This document shows positions 52,385 to 55,300 of a DNA stretch of 64,000 nucleotides, in pieces. The notes below the pieces were generated by a model. The model did not search any database. It was not told the DNA's origin and saw only the letters and a list, made by a program, of their open reading frames with translations. This DNA comes from Cladorhizidae sp. MBARI D1340-BT2 (Eukaryota > Porifera > Demospongiae > Poecilosclerida > Cladorhizidae): NCBI GenBank assembly GCA_028752905.1, contig JAQNBH010000011.1, forward strand, positions 31,556,017-31,620,016, in the 5' to 3' direction. A program made the translations under genes and the position numbers. The number at the start of each line of letters is the position of its first letter. The first letter of the stretch is position 1.

Positions 52385-55300
52385 CGTGCTCACTCACACG
52401 CAACACAGACACACACACACACACATGCACAAATTCTATATATGTTCTCTAATTTTAGTGCTAACGTATGTGCTGAGTGTATACACCTCCTCACAATGCT
52501 AGTTGCTAACTTGCAAGTTTTCATTTGTGGTCGTATTCTGTGCAGCTTCTAGGACTACAGCTGCAGCTACAGCTATGCAAGGTTGCTAGGTAGTGTAGCT
52601 AACCAAGTTCTGTGTATTACAAGCTTGGTTTGTTCTTGTAGTACGGCATCCAACATAAGAGCTAGATATGTCTAGATATATAACAAAGGACACTCTCAAG
52701 CAAGATTCAGCTTATGTTTCAGTAAATAGTCTTCTGGATAACTAGTTCAATAGGACTATAGATACAGCACTAGACATCATAAACTTTGTGCACTAGCTGC
52801 ATTCCAAGTTATAACTATGTAGTATACTTACTAGGGCAGCCTCACAGACTGATCCTGGAAGGATAACTAACAAATTATATATCAAAAGAGTGGGCTACTT
52901 TCAGTGAGTCATTATTCCTGATGAAGGCTGGAACATCATGTCCAAATGTGGAGAGAGAAAGTTGACTATTGAGAAGGTCAATGAGTGACTAACAAATTTT
53001 ACAATTTTAATTTTGGTATTTGGAAACTGCCGCAACTGTGGAGGAATAATCACCTAGGTTCCCGCAAAGTGTTAATAAACATTATCATTGCAAGGAAATT
53101 GAGTGTTGATAGGTTGTCAGCCTGCTGGAGTAACCACCATTCTGGGACAACAGCACGTATCCATGGAAACTGAACTTGTTCATGAGTAAAGGAGAACATG
53201 TTGCTGCACATTGTTACGTGTCAACAAGTGTATTCAAATAAAACTTTTTTTTGTAGATAAGGGAGAGAGATAGGCAGACTGGACATGATAGGTAGAAGTA
53301 CATGGAATGTACAAGCCTGCCCTGTGTATAGATACATACCTGAATATGACAGCAATGACTGCGGTGAGGATTGGAGGCGCGAGAGTGAGAGCTCCGGGGA
53401 CAGCGAGGAAATTCTGACCATACAAGAAGACAAGCACACATACATATATATATATGACATATCACCCTCTATAAGCATCACAGGCAGGAGCCAATTACAA
53501 TTAGCATGGGCGGCTCTGTGGAGCAACGCTCCTGAAGCAAGCCAAGACCTTTTACGCTGTGCATGCACAAAAGGCTGTCATGGAAACTGCAAGTGCATGT
53601 GAGCCACAGTGACCTGGTGGTTGGTGCAAGTGTGGTGCTTAGTGCTAGGGCAACAGCTAACTAGCCACAGACCCTCGGAAACTAGCTAAGCTTGATCTGA
53701 TGTGATAACATGAGGCTCGAGTTTCTAATTGAAGTTGGCACATGCACCAGATCTGTGGGGCAGTTGGCACATGCACCAGGCCTGTGGGGCAGTCGGCACG
53801 TGCACCAGATCTGTGGGGCAGTTGGCACATGCACCAGGCCTGTGGGGCAGTTGGCACGTGCACCAGGTCTGTGGGGCAGTTGGCAAATGCACCAGGTCTG
53901 TGGGGCAATTGGCACATGCACCAGGTCTGTGGGGCAGTTGGCACGTGCACCAGGTCTGTGGGGCAGTTGGCACGTGCACCAGGTCTGTGGGGCAGTTGGC
54001 ACTGGCACCAGGTTTGTGAGGCAGTTGGCACGTGCACCAGGTCTGTGGGGCAGTTGGCGTGCACCAGGTATGTGGGCAATTGTCACATGCACCAGGTCTG
54101 TGGGACTAGTGGCAGGTCTGTGGGACTAGTGGCACGTGCACCAGGTCTGTGGGACTAGTGGCACGTGCACCAGGTCTGTGGGACTAGTGGCACGTGCACC
54201 AGGTCTGTGGGACTAGTGGCACGTGCACCAGGTCTGTGGGACTAGTGGCACGTGCACCAGGTCTGTGGGACTAGTGGCACGTGCACCAGGTCTGTGGGAC
54301 TAGTGGCACGTGCACCAGGTCTGTGGGACTAGTGGCACGTGCACCAGGTCTGTGGGACTAGTGGCACGTGCACCAGGTCTGTGGGACTAGTGGCACGTGC
54401 ACCAGGTCTGTGGGACTAGTGGCACGTGCACCAGGTCTGTGGGACTAGTGGCACGTGCACCAGGTCTGTGGGACTAGTGGCACGTGCACCAGGTCTGTGG
54501 GACTAGTGGCACGTGCACCAGGTCTGTGGGACTAGTGGCACGTGCACCAGGTCTGTGGGCTGGTCGAAACAACAACAAACAAAAAAGCAACACATTTGTA
54601 ATCGCCATAACTTTCTCTTTCCTCTGTGCAGGTATTTGGTACCAAATTGTTGCTTACTCTGTGCATTTTCAAATTATACGCTGAATGCCTCTATAAACAT
54701 ATCTTCTTAGAAGACACATCCAGCAACATCATATGATCACTCAAAAACTTCACTCTCCTATGTTGGGGTACATATGTGTCAATCATAACTTTGCCAGTGT
54801 TCACTCCATTTTTTAGCATCATTTGAGAGCTCTTTTGGTTTTCTGTGATATGAGCTTCTGTTTACTGTATGCATTGCCAAGTCTTGCAATTAGAAGTGAT
54901 GTCATTGCTTAGGTCATGTGGGGGGCACAAACTGTAACAGCTAAGTACTTTCAAAAACCACAGACCACCTTCTTTATGCAGCATGTGGCGATATTCCTGT
55001 CACAAAATATGGGAGCACAGTGTTTTTTTAAGTAATATTGATGTGGCTGGATGTATCCTCTAATAAAATGTGTCTATAGAGTACATTCAACACATCAAGT
55101 GCAAGCACACAGGACAACCAACAACTGATACCTACAGTACATGTACATGCTGCACAGAGGAAACAGAAAATAGGTGAAGGTGATGACAAATCTGTTACAA
55201 CTTTTCGATTATGAGCCCCTCCCCCCCCCCCCCCCATTCATGTTACTCGTAGTTTACTATGTGCCTTACAAGCTACAGACACATTACCTTGTGAAACCAG

